Origin: Mesoaciditogaceae bacterium
GTDB taxonomy: Bacteria > Thermotogota > Thermotogae > Mesoaciditogales > Mesoaciditogaceae
Assembly: GCA_015486145.1 (NCBI GenBank)
Contig: WFSH01000276.1
Coordinates: 1-22,146, forward strand
DNA length: 22,146 nt
Direction of reading: 5' to 3'
In this document: one piece after another, positions 1 through 7,306 of the stretch
How the letters are laid out: each line of letters opens with the position of its first letter
Position numbering within the stretch: the first letter of the stretch is position 1
The notes under the pieces: model-generated
What the model was told of the DNA's origin: nothing
What the model saw: only the letters and a program-made list of their open reading frames with translations
Database searches by the model: none
Made by a program: the position numbers and the translations under genes

Positions 1-344
1 GCCCCAGGAGTTTTCACACTTCCAAGAACGTACACGACGAAGGGGGCATACTTTTGAATGGAAATCGTCACCTGTGGATTTGAAATGAATCTTTCCAATT
101 TTTTTGTGACAATTTCTGTAAGCGATTGAACGCTGAGAGATTGGGCATAAATGTCACCCACCGGAAAAATCTGCACATGCCCGTCTGGCCCAATGGTATA
201 TTGTCCTGTAAGATCCGTGTTGCCATAAACCTGCACACTTATAACATCTCCCGGCCTTAGTAGATATGTGGATGAAAATGCCGTAACTCCAAAACTAAAC
301 ATCAAAAAAGCGGACAGCAAAAATACGAGACTCTTCTTTTTCAT
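1..344 (-). CDS. Polysaccharide export protein, Wza-like (partial, C-terminus cut off by the window edge)
   Basis: The 114 visible codons read as a signal peptide (KKK at residues 2-4, then a hydrophobic core to about residue 22) followed by a polysaccharide export (Poly_export) domain. Landmarks are LRPGDVISVQVYG at about 29-41, a TIGPDGHVQIFPVGDI stretch near 50-65, and YVLGSVKTPG at the truncated end, which is how the following SLBB repeat normally begins. This family forms or lines the outer-envelope channel for exopolysaccharide or capsule export and acts with a Wzc-type protein. The ATG at 344 has a strong GGGGGA ribosome-binding site just upstream. It lies 74 bases after the histidine kinase stop with no obvious terminator between them, so read-through is possible, but a separate promoter is equally likely. 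The family call is good; chain length and partners are outside the window. Confidence 0.85.
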   Translation of the reverse strand, partial: MKKKSLVFLLSAFLMFSFGVTAFSSTYLLRPGDVISVQVYGNTDLTGQYTIGPDGHVQIFPVGDIYAQSLSVQSLTEIVTKKLERFISNPQVTISIQKYAPFVVYVLGSVKTPG

Positions 345-418
345 AAAGATTCCCCCAAACCTTTTTATTTTTTACCTTCCTATTTTACATCACTTTTCGC
401 ATATCTAACTTTTTTGAT
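345..418 (-). promoter_or_regulatory. Possible weak promoter before the polysaccharide export gene
   Basis: The short gap between the kinase and the export gene is very AT-rich. On the minus strand it contains a TAAAAT hexamer that could serve as a -10 box, but no convincing -35 box stands at the right distance. No hairpin typical of an intrinsic terminator was seen after the kinase stop. It is therefore undecided whether the export gene has its own promoter. Confidence 0.25.
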
Positions 419-1456
419 TCACACTCTTCGTAATGGATGCAGAACTATTCTCGCTTTGATCCCCTTTTCAACTTTTTCAAAGAAGAAATTCCATCCGTAA
501 AACTCACAAAAGTTTTTGACAAAGTTCAAACCCTCACCATAATCAGAAGGAACGGGAGGTTCATATTCAAAAGTGTTGAAAATTTCGATCCCCTCTGAGT
601 CGAGTTTTACATTTACCAAGCCACTTGGGGATGTGTATTTGGCCGCGTTGGACATAAGGTTGAAGATAACTTGCTTAAATCTCTGACGGTCAGCCGTAAT
701 TTCAGCACTTTGAATGGAACATTTCAAACGCACTCCACGGGATTCAAAAACGCCTGTGAATATCTTGCACACCTCGTTGCATTCCGAACCGGCGTCAAAC
801 CTTTCTCGAGAATATTTGAGTTCGCCACCTTCTATGTTTTTGAGATCCTTGAGAACTCGAGAGATGTGATCAACATTCGATATCATCTTTTCAACGAGAG
901 CAGGATTGTACAACATTATTCCATCCTTTAAAGCTTCCAACTGCATCTTGATTACTCCCAAAGGGGTCATTATCTCGTGATAAACACTTGAAGTCATGGC
1001 TTGCCGTGCCATTGATTGTGACTTCAACTTTTGGGAAAGTCTTGTGACGCTCTTGGTCAGTTTTTCTATCTCGATCGAAAAATTTGAATTTTGAATTTCA
1101 ACTTTTTCACCGTAAGCCATTTTATCTGCGGCCTTTGAAACTTCATTGATAACACTGGAAACTTTCCTTTGAAATATTTCAGAGAGAACAAGCGCAACCG
1201 CTATGGATGCCCCAAAGGCTACAACGAATGTGAGTATTATTCTTGCCGCCGTTATTCTTTTCGCCCGCTCCAATTTCTTCATTTTTGAATTTTGCGTGTA
1301 GGGATTGAGTTCGTAGAGCATCCTCAGTTCGATCCTACCGCGTACAAATCTGTTGAACTGCTCGTTAAACATGTTTTTGGTTCCAAGCATCATCAAGATC
1401 CCCATTACAGAAACTGGCAGTATGACGTAAAGCAAAAACTTTCTCGACAATCTCAT
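419..1456 (-). CDS. Two-component sensor histidine kinase with a short extracytoplasmic loop
   Basis: A 345-aa membrane histidine kinase. Transmembrane segments are visible at about residues 7-25 and 71-94, enclosing a loop of only about 45 residues, and a HAMP-like linker follows (95-150). The dimerisation/phosphoacceptor domain has an H box, YHEIMTPLGV, with the autophosphorylated His at 160. The ATPase domain has an N box, NLMSNAAKYT (266-275). The G1 region is abnormal: where DxGxG is expected, the sequence reads IFNTFEYEPP (292-301), so the Asp and the glycines are missing. A GEGL G2 box (307-310) is present. Its ATG overlaps the response regulator stop as ATGA, so the two are translationally coupled and surely form a pair. 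It is the last gene of the long operon. The signal sensed cannot be told; the small loop suggests an envelope or membrane-state signal rather than a bulky ligand. Confidence 0.9.
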   Translation of the reverse strand: MRLSRKFLLYVILPVSVMGILMMLGTKNMFNEQFNRFVRGRIELRMLYELNPYTQNSKMKKLERAKRITAARIILTFVVAFGASIAVALVLSEIFQRKVSSVINEVSKAADKMAYGEKVEIQNSNFSIEIEKLTKSVTRLSQKLKSQSMARQAMTSSVYHEIMTPLGVIKMQLEALKDGIMLYNPALVEKMISNVDHISRVLKDLKNIEGGELKYSRERFDAGSECNEVCKIFTGVFESRGVRLKCSIQSAEITADRQRFKQVIFNLMSNAAKYTSPSGLVNVKLDSEGIEIFNTFEYEPPVPSDYGEGLNFVKNFCEFYGWNFFFEKVEKGIKARIVLHPLRRV

Positions 1457-2091
1457 TTTATTTCCACCGTGTATCCCACACCGACGATCGTTCGTATTTC
1501 AACGCCGGTATTTTTGAGTTTCTTTCTGAGATTCTTCACGGTTGCATCCACTATTCTTTCGGAGACTCTTTGTTCACCCCACACCAAACTCATGAGTTCT
1601 TTTCTTCCAAAGGCTTTCCCGGGTTCTTTCATCATTTCTGAAAGTAACGAAGTTTCCGTGGGGCTTAAAGCCACTCTCGTATCTTTTGTGATCAACGTTC
1701 TTGAAAATACGTCTATTGTCGGGAATTTTGGCTTGGTTGACAAACGTTTTAAGAAGTTTTCGACTTTGACAAGGAGAACCTTTGGTGAAAATGGTTTGGT
1801 GACGTAATCGATCGCTCCCAACTTTAAACCGTTGAGAATGTCGTTTTCAGAATTCTTTGCGGTCACCATTATCACTGGAATTCCCTTCGCGTTTGCGACT
1901 TGTGCCACTGAGTTTCCGCTGAGTTTTGGAAGCATGAGATCGAGTATGATGATGTCGAAGAATTCTTCATTTATGAGTTTAACAGCCGAGATTCCATCCT
2001 CAGCAAGAGACACTTCGTGTGACTTTTCAAAGTAAAGTTTCATGATTTCACGCATTGTCGGATCGTCTTCAACCAAAAGTAGACGTGCCAT
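1453..2091 (-). CDS. OmpR/PhoB-family response regulator
   Basis: A 212-aa regulator with an N-terminal receiver domain (about 1-115) and a C-terminal winged-helix DNA-binding domain (about 125-212). Receiver residues are all present: the acidic pocket E8-D9-D10, phosphoacceptor D51 in IIILDLMLP, T77 and K99 in TKPF. The DNA-binding half has LSPTETSLLSEMMK and a final GVGYTVEIK wing, as in OmpR/PhoB proteins. I chose the ATG at 2091 over a TTG five codons upstream, because GGAGGG stands three bases before this ATG and would otherwise be coding. It starts inside the prmC 3' end (23-base overlap) and its TGA overlaps the kinase ATG. The target genes are unknown; the downstream export gene and its own operon are candidates by position only. 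Confidence 0.93.
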   Translation of the reverse strand: MARLLLVEDDPTMREIMKLYFEKSHEVSLAEDGISAVKLINEEFFDIIILDLMLPKLSGNSVAQVANAKGIPVIMVTAKNSENDILNGLKLGAIDYVTKPFSPKVLLVKVENFLKRLSTKPKFPTIDVFSRTLITKDTRVALSPTETSLLSEMMKEPGKAFGRKELMSLVWGEQRVSERIVDATVKNLRKKLKNTGVEIRTIVGVGYTVEIK

Positions 2092-2914
2092 CTTCCCTCC
2101 AAACAATCGCTATTCGATCCCTGTTCGAAAGATCTTTGAAGATTTCATACCTGAGATTGTTCTCATCAAAAAGACGTTTCAAGGATGATCTAAATGGATG
2201 AGCTATTTCAAAATAGAAGCGTTTTGGAGAATACCTATGAATTATTTCTTCGTACACACCGTTTCCATCTTTTCCACCAACCAAAGCTTCCACGGGTTCT
2301 CCATGTAATTCCTCGAGCTTTTCCCATTCATCTTCGGTGAGATACGGTGGGTTTGAAATCACAACGTCCAAATTTTCGAGCTCAAGATGACCTTTGTGTA
2401 CGTGGACTCTCTCAGAAACTCCATTTCTTTTGGCATTTTCCAGTGTGAGTTTTAACGCATCTTCAGTTACATCAATGGCCCAAACCTCTGCATTTGGAAT
2501 GTACTTGGCGATGGAAACTGCTATGACACCGCTGCCGGTCCCAACATCCAAAAACTTTTTCCACCCGTTTGCCCTCGCATCCATTAGAAGGCGTTCGACC
2601 AGCTCTTCTGTCTCGGGTCGTGGCACCAAAACTTTATCGTTCAGCTTGAAATTCAAAGCCATAAAAGTTTTCTCACCAGTTATATACTGAATTGGCATTC
2701 CGTTGTACCTGAGTTTGACGACTTCACGATATTTATCAAGAATGTCAGAAGAAAGCTCCAAGTCGTAATTAACGTACAACCACAACCTATCTTTTTTCAT
2801 CGCATAACCCAAAAGGATCTCCGCGTCTGTGCGCGGAGATTTTGAAATCTTACTCAAATATTTTGTCGTCCAATCGAGCACAGATTTGACGTTCCAGTTT
2901 CTCTTAGATGCCAA
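2069..2914 (-). CDS. prmC: Peptide chain release factor N5-glutamine methyltransferase PrmC (HemK)
   Basis: A 281-aa SAM-dependent methyltransferase that modifies the GGQ glutamine of RF1/RF2. It has the PrmC helical N-terminal domain (about 1-75), PIQYITGEKTF leading into VPRPETEELVE (97-107), SAM-binding motif I DVGTGSG (123-129), and the catalytic NPPY (188-191), the signature of glutamine-type methyltransferases. The C-terminal FEIAHPF (235-241) replaces the more usual EIG..Q stretch. Translation seems to start at TTG (2914), which overlaps the DUF59 stop by 11 bases with only a weak Shine-Dalgarno, so coupling is likely. The DUF59-prmC pairing is shared, as far as I recall, with Thermotoga maritima TM0487/TM0488, whose HemK structure is known. 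Confidence 0.95.
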   Translation of the reverse strand: MASKRNWNVKSVLDWTTKYLSKISKSPRTDAEILLGYAMKKDRLWLYVNYDLELSSDILDKYREVVKLRYNGMPIQYITGEKTFMALNFKLNDKVLVPRPETEELVERLLMDARANGWKKFLDVGTGSGVIAVSIAKYIPNAEVWAIDVTEDALKLTLENAKRNGVSERVHVHKGHLELENLDVVISNPPYLTEDEWEKLEELHGEPVEALVGGKDGNGVYEEIIHRYSPKRFYFEIAHPFRSSLKRLFDENNLRYEIFKDLSNRDRIAIVWREDGTSTFG

Positions 2915-3206
2915 GTCTCGCTCTCACCTCTGGTTCTATCATATCCGGAGTCCACGGTGGATCCCACACGAGCTCCACTTCAACGGATTTCACCCCTTCA
3001 ACAGACTCCAACACATTTTTGGCGTCTTCCGTCATCATCCCAACCAGCGGACAACCGGGAGTGGTCATGGTCATCTTGATCTTCACCTCTCCTGATTCCG
3101 AAATGTCAACATCATACACAAGACCAAGTGAAACAACGTCCAAGCCTATTTCCGGATCCATCACAGATCTAAGGGCGTTCATCACCTCTTCTTTTGTTAC
3201 GGCCAT
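2904..3206 (-). CDS. MIP18/DUF59 family protein, probable Fe-S assembly factor
   Basis: About 100 aa, the full length of a stand-alone DUF59 domain. Recognisable elements are VMDPEIGLDVVSLGLVYDV near the start, MTMTTPGCPLVGMM in the middle (with the single conserved Cys of the family), and VELVWDPPWTPDMI towards the end. Members such as SufT, the PaaD domain and eukaryotic MIP18 act in iron-sulfur cluster maturation. No suf or isc genes are adjacent here, so the exact client is unknown. Two ATGs stand in tandem; the second (3206) has the better spacing from GAGGTGA and is chosen. The stop overlaps the prmC TTG. Confidence 0.92.
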   Translation of the reverse strand: MAVTKEEVMNALRSVMDPEIGLDVVSLGLVYDVDISESGEVKIKMTMTTPGCPLVGMMTEDAKNVLESVEGVKSVEVELVWDPPWTPDMIEPEVRARLGI

Positions 3207-3232
3207 CATTTCACCTCATTTCCCAAATGACA

Positions 3233-3257
3233 AGGTGCTCACGCTCGATGAGCACCT
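3233..3257 (-). terminator. Intergenic hairpin (9-bp perfect stem) between the PPIase and DUF59 genes
   Basis: On the plus strand AGGTGCTCA (3233-3241) and TGAGCACCT (3249-3257) pair perfectly around a 7-base loop. The hairpin sits after the PPIase stop and about 24 bases before the DUF59 start. On the transcribed strand it is followed by TGTCATTTGG, not a uridine run, so it is unlikely to be a full intrinsic terminator. An RNA-processing, mRNA-stability or partial-attenuation role fits better. Confidence 0.45.
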
Positions 3258-3279
3258 GAGTCATCCACCATTTTGCTTT

Positions 3280-4308
3280 TTATATCTTTATCTTTATTTT
3301 ACTGTTTGCCTTGAATTTCTTAAATACGGTGTTCAACCAGTCACTCCAAAGTTTCTCTTGTTTTTTAACAATAAGGGTGTTTTTTATTTGATTGGAAACT
3401 TCGGCCAAGCTTTTGGTCGAGGCGCTTTTCTTTCCAATAACTTTGAAAAGCTCCCAACCGTATGAAGTTTTAACGGGACCGATCACCTGCTCAATTTGGG
3501 CGTTAAAGAGATTAGCCTCATAATTAGGCATGTTCTTGCCTTTGGGAATCCATCCGATATCTCCGTTTTTGTTCTTCGTTTGAACATCAAGAGAATACTT
3601 AGCCGCTGCCGACTCGAACGTGATCGCGTTGGATTTTATTTGTTTTAAAACCTTGTTCGCGGTCGCTTCAGAATTGAGCAAAATGTGCTCCACATTTATC
3701 TGCATTGGTGTTTTAAAGGAGTTGATGTTGGCGTTGTAATACTGCTTTATCTCCTCTTTGCTGACGGTGGCAGAAGAGGTAACTGCCTTTCTCAAAAGTT
3801 CTACCGTCATGGAAAATTTGGCTGTAAAAATGGAATTTTCCTCAAACTGACTTAAATTTCCATACCCTTGAGACTGCAAATATTGCGAAAATTGTTCTTT
3901 TGTTATGTTATAGGTGACCAACATTTTGGCAACCTGTTGTTTAACTCTGTTCAACGCTTCTTGGGTGGTTACTTTGATGTCGTAGTCTTTGTACGCTATT
4001 TGTTCCATGAGAACGGAGTTCACCAAATCATCCAGTACAGAACGATTGTAAGCCTTCAAGAAATCTGTTCCGGCTTTTGAGGACAGAAGAAGCTGATACA
4101 TTTTGGGATTCACCTTTCTTATCGCCAAAAGTGTCTGTCCTATGTTGGCTGCATTTTGCAGAACGTTTGCGTAAATCGGTTGGCCATTCACCGTTGCCAC
4201 CACCATTTTAGATGCTGGGGTGCTAACCGATGATGTGGTTCCCGACGCGGCAAAAGATATGATACTCGCCATTCCAAGAATGGATAAAAACAACAAAACT
4301 TTCCTCAA
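3280..4308 (-). CDS. Exported SurA/PrsA-like peptidyl-prolyl isomerase (parvulin family)
   Basis: A 342-aa protein with a signal peptide (RK then a hydrophobic stretch to about residue 20, with an AAS cleavage region and no lipobox Cys). A SurA_N-type chaperone domain follows (about 38-190, beginning VVATVNGQPIYANVL), then one parvulin PPIase domain (about 203-292) containing INVEHILL, DIGWIPKG and GPVKTSYGWELFKV. The second conserved parvulin His, normally in a G-[YF]-H motif, is replaced here by GWEL, so catalysis may be weak and the protein may act mainly as a chaperone. The start is TTG at 4308, overlapping the mazG TGA as TTGA, with AGGGGAG about nine bases upstream. It probably works outside the cytoplasmic membrane on envelope proteins. 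It is a soluble periplasmic form, unlike lipoprotein PrsA of Firmicutes. Confidence 0.9.
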   Translation of the reverse strand: MRKVLLFLSILGMASIISFAASGTTSSVSTPASKMVVATVNGQPIYANVLQNAANIGQTLLAIRKVNPKMYQLLLSSKAGTDFLKAYNRSVLDDLVNSVLMEQIAYKDYDIKVTTQEALNRVKQQVAKMLVTYNITKEQFSQYLQSQGYGNLSQFEENSIFTAKFSMTVELLRKAVTSSATVSKEEIKQYYNANINSFKTPMQINVEHILLNSEATANKVLKQIKSNAITFESAAAKYSLDVQTKNKNGDIGWIPKGKNMPNYEANLFNAQIEQVIGPVKTSYGWELFKVIGKKSASTKSLAEVSNQIKNTLIVKKQEKLWSDWLNTVFKKFKANSKIKIKI

Positions 4309-5069
4309 GATCTTTCACTCCCCTCTTTGGCTTTTTGCCAGAGTTTTTCCATTATCTCAATTGGTTGAGATTTAAATTCCATCCCTTCTTTTTCGGCTAT
4401 TTCATTCATACGCTCAAAACGATCTATGAATTTCGCAGTTGACTTTCTGACTGCAACTTCCGGATCGATGTTCAAATGCCTTGCAAGATTCACAACGGCA
4501 AAAATGAGATCGCCTATTTCTTCAACACGTTCATCCTGAGTGGTGGCACATTTCAATTCGTCAATTTCTTCGAGTACTTTGTCAAAAACCGGCTCTGCCG
4601 ACTTCCAGTCGAAATTGTATTCCGCGGCATTTTCCTGAACGCGTCTGGCCATCGAAAGCGCTGGAAGAGCCGGGTTTATTTCTCCGAGCTTTCGCTTTTT
4701 CCCTTTTTTCTCAATGGCTTTTATGGTTTCCCACCTTTCATAAGAGTAGCCCTTTTCAGAACCAAAAACATGCGGATGACGTCTTATCAGCTTGGCATTC
4801 AACTCTTTTGCCACATCGTAAAAATCAAAGTCCCCTTCTTCTTCGGCGATCAAAGAGTGAAAAAGAATTTGTAAGAGAACATCTCCCAACTCTTCTTTCA
4901 ACTTATCTGAATCTTTTGAAGCGATCGCATCAACAACCTCAAATGCTTCCTCTATCATGTAAGGCTTCAAACTCTCATGGGTTTGCCTTGCATCCCATTC
5001 ACACCCATTTGGAGCTCTAAGCCTTTTCATGGTTTTTATGACATTGGAAACGTCTCTCAATTCTCCCAT
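4305..5069 (-). CDS. mazG: Nucleoside triphosphate pyrophosphohydrolase MazG
   Basis: A 254-aa protein of the usual two-domain MazG length. The first domain has CEWDARQTHESLKPYMIEE, giving E40, E41 and E44, then EELGD with E60 and D63: the EExxE..ExxD metal site. The second domain repeats the pattern in a weaker form (EEIDEL followed by EEIGDLIF). MazG hydrolyses NTPs and dNTPs to the monophosphate and pyrophosphate and cleans up aberrant nucleotides; the T. maritima enzyme is characterised. It starts at ATG 5069, one base after the DUF47 TGA, and its own stop overlaps the PPIase TTG. Confidence 0.95.
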   Translation of the reverse strand: MGELRDVSNVIKTMKRLRAPNGCEWDARQTHESLKPYMIEEAFEVVDAIASKDSDKLKEELGDVLLQILFHSLIAEEEGDFDFYDVAKELNAKLIRRHPHVFGSEKGYSYERWETIKAIEKKGKKRKLGEINPALPALSMARRVQENAAEYNFDWKSAEPVFDKVLEEIDELKCATTQDERVEEIGDLIFAVVNLARHLNIDPEVAVRKSTAKFIDRFERMNEIAEKEGMEFKSQPIEIMEKLWQKAKEGSERS

Positions 5070-5072
5070 ATT

Positions 5073-5708
5073 TCACGCACTCGTTTTTAAAATTATTATT
5101 TCTATTCTATCGGAAGCATCTTCACTCCGGTCTGCAATATCTCCTATTTGAAGGGCAAGCTCTCGAAGTTGAATCTTACGGGCGAGTTCCAAATCTAATT
5201 TGAATATATCGATCATCAAATTCCTTTCCACCTTGTCACCTTCATTTTCCCACTTTTCAACTTCCAAGACAAATTTTTTGGTCTCCTCGGTGTTTTCAAA
5301 CAAAAGTTCAATGGCTTTTTCAAGCGCGTTGTAAGCGTTCATGGAATATTCGTACTCTTCTTTATATCTCTTCAACAGGGAATCTGGAATTTTCAAGTTT
5401 TGAAGGTAAATAACGTCAGCCACCGTCTCCGCCTTGTTGGCTATCTTATCCACCGCTTCAATGAGGCCCAACATGTCTCCACGTGAGTGAGCCAGGAAAG
5501 CCCCCAAATACATGAGAGTCTCGGTGTTTCTCCTTATAGAATCAGCCTCAGTTTCGTATTTTCTAACGTCTTTCACCACGTTTTCTCTTTCCGAGTCTGG
5601 GACATCGAACATTCTAAAGGTATTTGACACGACTTTGTGGACAACTTGCAAATGCTTTTTGAAAGAACCTATCACTTCATTTTCTTTTTTACCGAACAGG
5701 AGCGACAT
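5073..5708 (-). CDS. DUF47 family PhoU-like accessory protein of the PiT phosphate transporter
   Basis: A 211-aa, all-helical, charged, cytoplasmic protein of the DUF47 (Pit accessory) family, distantly related to PhoU. It shows repeated acidic helices with E/D-rich motifs such as VRKYETEADSI and KWENEGDKVERNLM, the positions that bind metals in PhoU-like proteins, and ends with IADRSEDASDRIEIIILK. These proteins are normally encoded next to a PiT-type transporter and are thought to modulate phosphate flux. Here it follows the transporter by only three bases. The ATG at 5708 has an excellent GGAGGTGA site that overlaps the transporter's last codons. Confidence 0.93.
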   Translation of the reverse strand: MSLLFGKKENEVIGSFKKHLQVVHKVVSNTFRMFDVPDSERENVVKDVRKYETEADSIRRNTETLMYLGAFLAHSRGDMLGLIEAVDKIANKAETVADVIYLQNLKIPDSLLKRYKEEYEYSMNAYNALEKAIELLFENTEETKKFVLEVEKWENEGDKVERNLMIDIFKLDLELARKIQLRELALQIGDIADRSEDASDRIEIIILKTSA

Positions 5709-5711
5709 GTC

Positions 5712-6656
5712 TCACCTCCACATTTTCAGTACCAAGTATATTATAACAGCAATTGCTCCCGTGGCAATGGGGGTAGCTGCCCAACCTGAAATGACTTTGA
5801 TCAACGTTTTGGAATTTATCATCTTTGTTCCCTTAACAAAACCCACACCGATAACCGCTCCAACGATCGCCTGAACGGCAGAAATTGGAACTCCTATTAT
5901 TGAAAATATGAGCAAGGTAGACGCTTCTGAAAGCAAAGCAACGGCCGCATCAAATGGTTCCAAACTCGTTATACCCCCACCAACCGTGTGTATAACTTTT
6001 CTACTCGATGTTAAAACGCCAAAAGCCATGGCGATAGCTCCAAAGATAAGCGCTTGTTGGATGTTGAACATCCCTTTTCCCACAAAAGCTCCCGTCACAT
6101 TCGCAACGTTGTTCGCTCCAAACGAATAGGCCGTGTAGATACCCACCGCCAAAGAGAGCAAACGAACAAATGTCCCTTTCGCCCTTATGGAACCGAGTTT
6201 GTTGTAAAAAATGGATATCAACCTGTGGAATACGTACGCTATGATGATCGAAGCAAAGGGTGCGATCGTCGACATTAAAATGACTTTCTCCACTATCCCC
6301 CACCGAGTGGTGTGATCGATAATGCCTATCCCGATCAACGCACCGGCAATTCCTTGAGTCATCGAAACCGGTAAAGAAAATGCCGACATTACCAACACGA
6401 CAATGGCAGTCCCCACCGAAGCACTTATCGCCGTAAGAGTGGCGGTGGTGGCGATGGAACTTATCGTTTCCATCCCAGAACTTCCACCCAGCAGAGTTCC
6501 CAACACTATAAAAATGGCGGCCAATATGGTGGCTGTTCGATATTTTATGATGCCAGCCTCAACCGGTGGCCCAAAAAGTGCAGACATGTTGTTGTATCCC
6601 AAGGTCCATCCCAAAAATATGGCTGGAATCGCGAGCAAGAACAAATAATAGGTCAT
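5712..6656 (-). CDS. PiT-family inorganic phosphate transporter
   Basis: A 314-aa multispanning permease with the two inverted repeats of the PiT (PHO4) family, N-terminal near GYNNMSALFGPPV and C-terminal near GANNVANVTGAFVG. In both repeats the usual GAND Asp is Asn. The chain is short compared with E. coli PitA and lacks a large central cytoplasmic loop. It most likely moves phosphate with Na+ or H+. The ATG at 6656 overlaps the ispD stop as ATGA and is preceded by GGAGA; a TTG seven codons upstream lies inside ispD and lacks a good ribosome site. The next gene is its DUF47 partner. Replacement of Asp by Asn could alter cation coupling, but that is inference. Confidence 0.9.
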   Translation of the reverse strand: MTYYLFLLAIPAIFLGWTLGYNNMSALFGPPVEAGIIKYRTATILAAIFIVLGTLLGGSSGMETISSIATTATLTAISASVGTAIVVLVMSAFSLPVSMTQGIAGALIGIGIIDHTTRWGIVEKVILMSTIAPFASIIIAYVFHRLISIFYNKLGSIRAKGTFVRLLSLAVGIYTAYSFGANNVANVTGAFVGKGMFNIQQALIFGAIAMAFGVLTSSRKVIHTVGGGITSLEPFDAAVALLSEASTLLIFSIIGVPISAVQAIVGAVIGVGFVKGTKMINSKTLIKVISGWAATPIATGAIAVIIYLVLKMWR

Positions 6657-7306
6657 GAGCGATTCTCCACGTTCCAAAATATGAGGTCATCTTTAGTGGT
6701 GATCTTTACGTTCTTTCTATCACCTTCTATCGGAAAGATCTCCATGCCGGCCCTTTCGAACGCAGCCGCATCGTCGTACAAATGGAAGTCCGAGAAGCGT
6801 TTGTAAAGATCTTTCAATTCCCCAGCTATACATCCTTGGGGAGTCTGCATTCTGTAAACTTTAGACCTATCAAGTGAAAAGAGTTTTCCCTCTCTTTTTA
6901 TTCGAAGGCTATCGTCACTCGGTATCACCGGTACAACGCATCTTCCTTTCGAAATGGCGTTTGTTACCCTTTCTATCAATTCTTCAGAGAGCTGAGGCCT
7001 TGCACCGTCGTGTATGAGCACCCTATCCTCATTTGGAATCATACTCAACGCGTGCATAACCGAATCCTGGCGTCTTTCACCACCAAAACAAATTTCGATG
7101 TTGTTAAATTGCACTGTGAATTCCTTGAACACTTTCAAGTCATGCTTTCGAACGACCAACACCACTTTGCTCACGCCCCAGCTCTCGAAAACCTCTAATG
7201 AGTATAAAAATAGGGGTTTACCATTCACCCTGTAAAGTGTTTTGTTCTCCAAACCACCGGAAAATCTCGTGGATTTTCCGGCACAAAGCAATATGGCAGT
7301 TATCAT
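6653..7306 (-). CDS. ispD: 2-C-methyl-D-erythritol 4-phosphate cytidylyltransferase IspD
   Basis: A 217-aa nucleotidyltransferase of the MEP isoprenoid pathway, making CDP-methylerythritol from MEP and CTP. The N-terminal signature AILLCAGKSTRFSGG contains the CTP-binding loop, with KTLYRVNGKPLFLYSL following. Further family marks are HDGARPQLSEELI, the YRMQTPQG stretch and DDAAAFERAG, and the end reads KNVKITTKDDL. It overlaps the upstream PIN-TRAM gene (ATGA) and the downstream phosphate transporter (ATGA). Placement straight after yacL matches the Bacillus order, but ispF, next to it there, is absent here. Confidence 0.96.
   Translation of the reverse strand: MITAILLCAGKSTRFSGGLENKTLYRVNGKPLFLYSLEVFESWGVSKVVLVVRKHDLKVFKEFTVQFNNIEICFGGERRQDSVMHALSMIPNEDRVLIHDGARPQLSEELIERVTNAISKGRCVVPVIPSDDSLRIKREGKLFSLDRSKVYRMQTPQGCIAGELKDLYKRFSDFHLYDDAAAFERAGMEIFPIEGDRKNVKITTKDDLIFWNVENRS

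Noticed and set aside
2092..2106. TTG start for the response regulator
   Set aside because: The five extra codons contain the GGAGGG that serves the ATG at 2091; receiver domains normally begin a few residues before the LLVEDD strand.
2908..3465. A 185-codon plus-strand open frame
   Set aside because: It is antisense to the DUF59 gene and the end of the PPIase gene, both of which have clear family matches; it is a shadow of their codon usage.
6657..6677. TTG start for the PiT transporter inside ispD
   Set aside because: The ATG at 6656 forms an ATGA junction and has GGAGA at normal spacing; the extra residues are polar and not typical before the first membrane helix.
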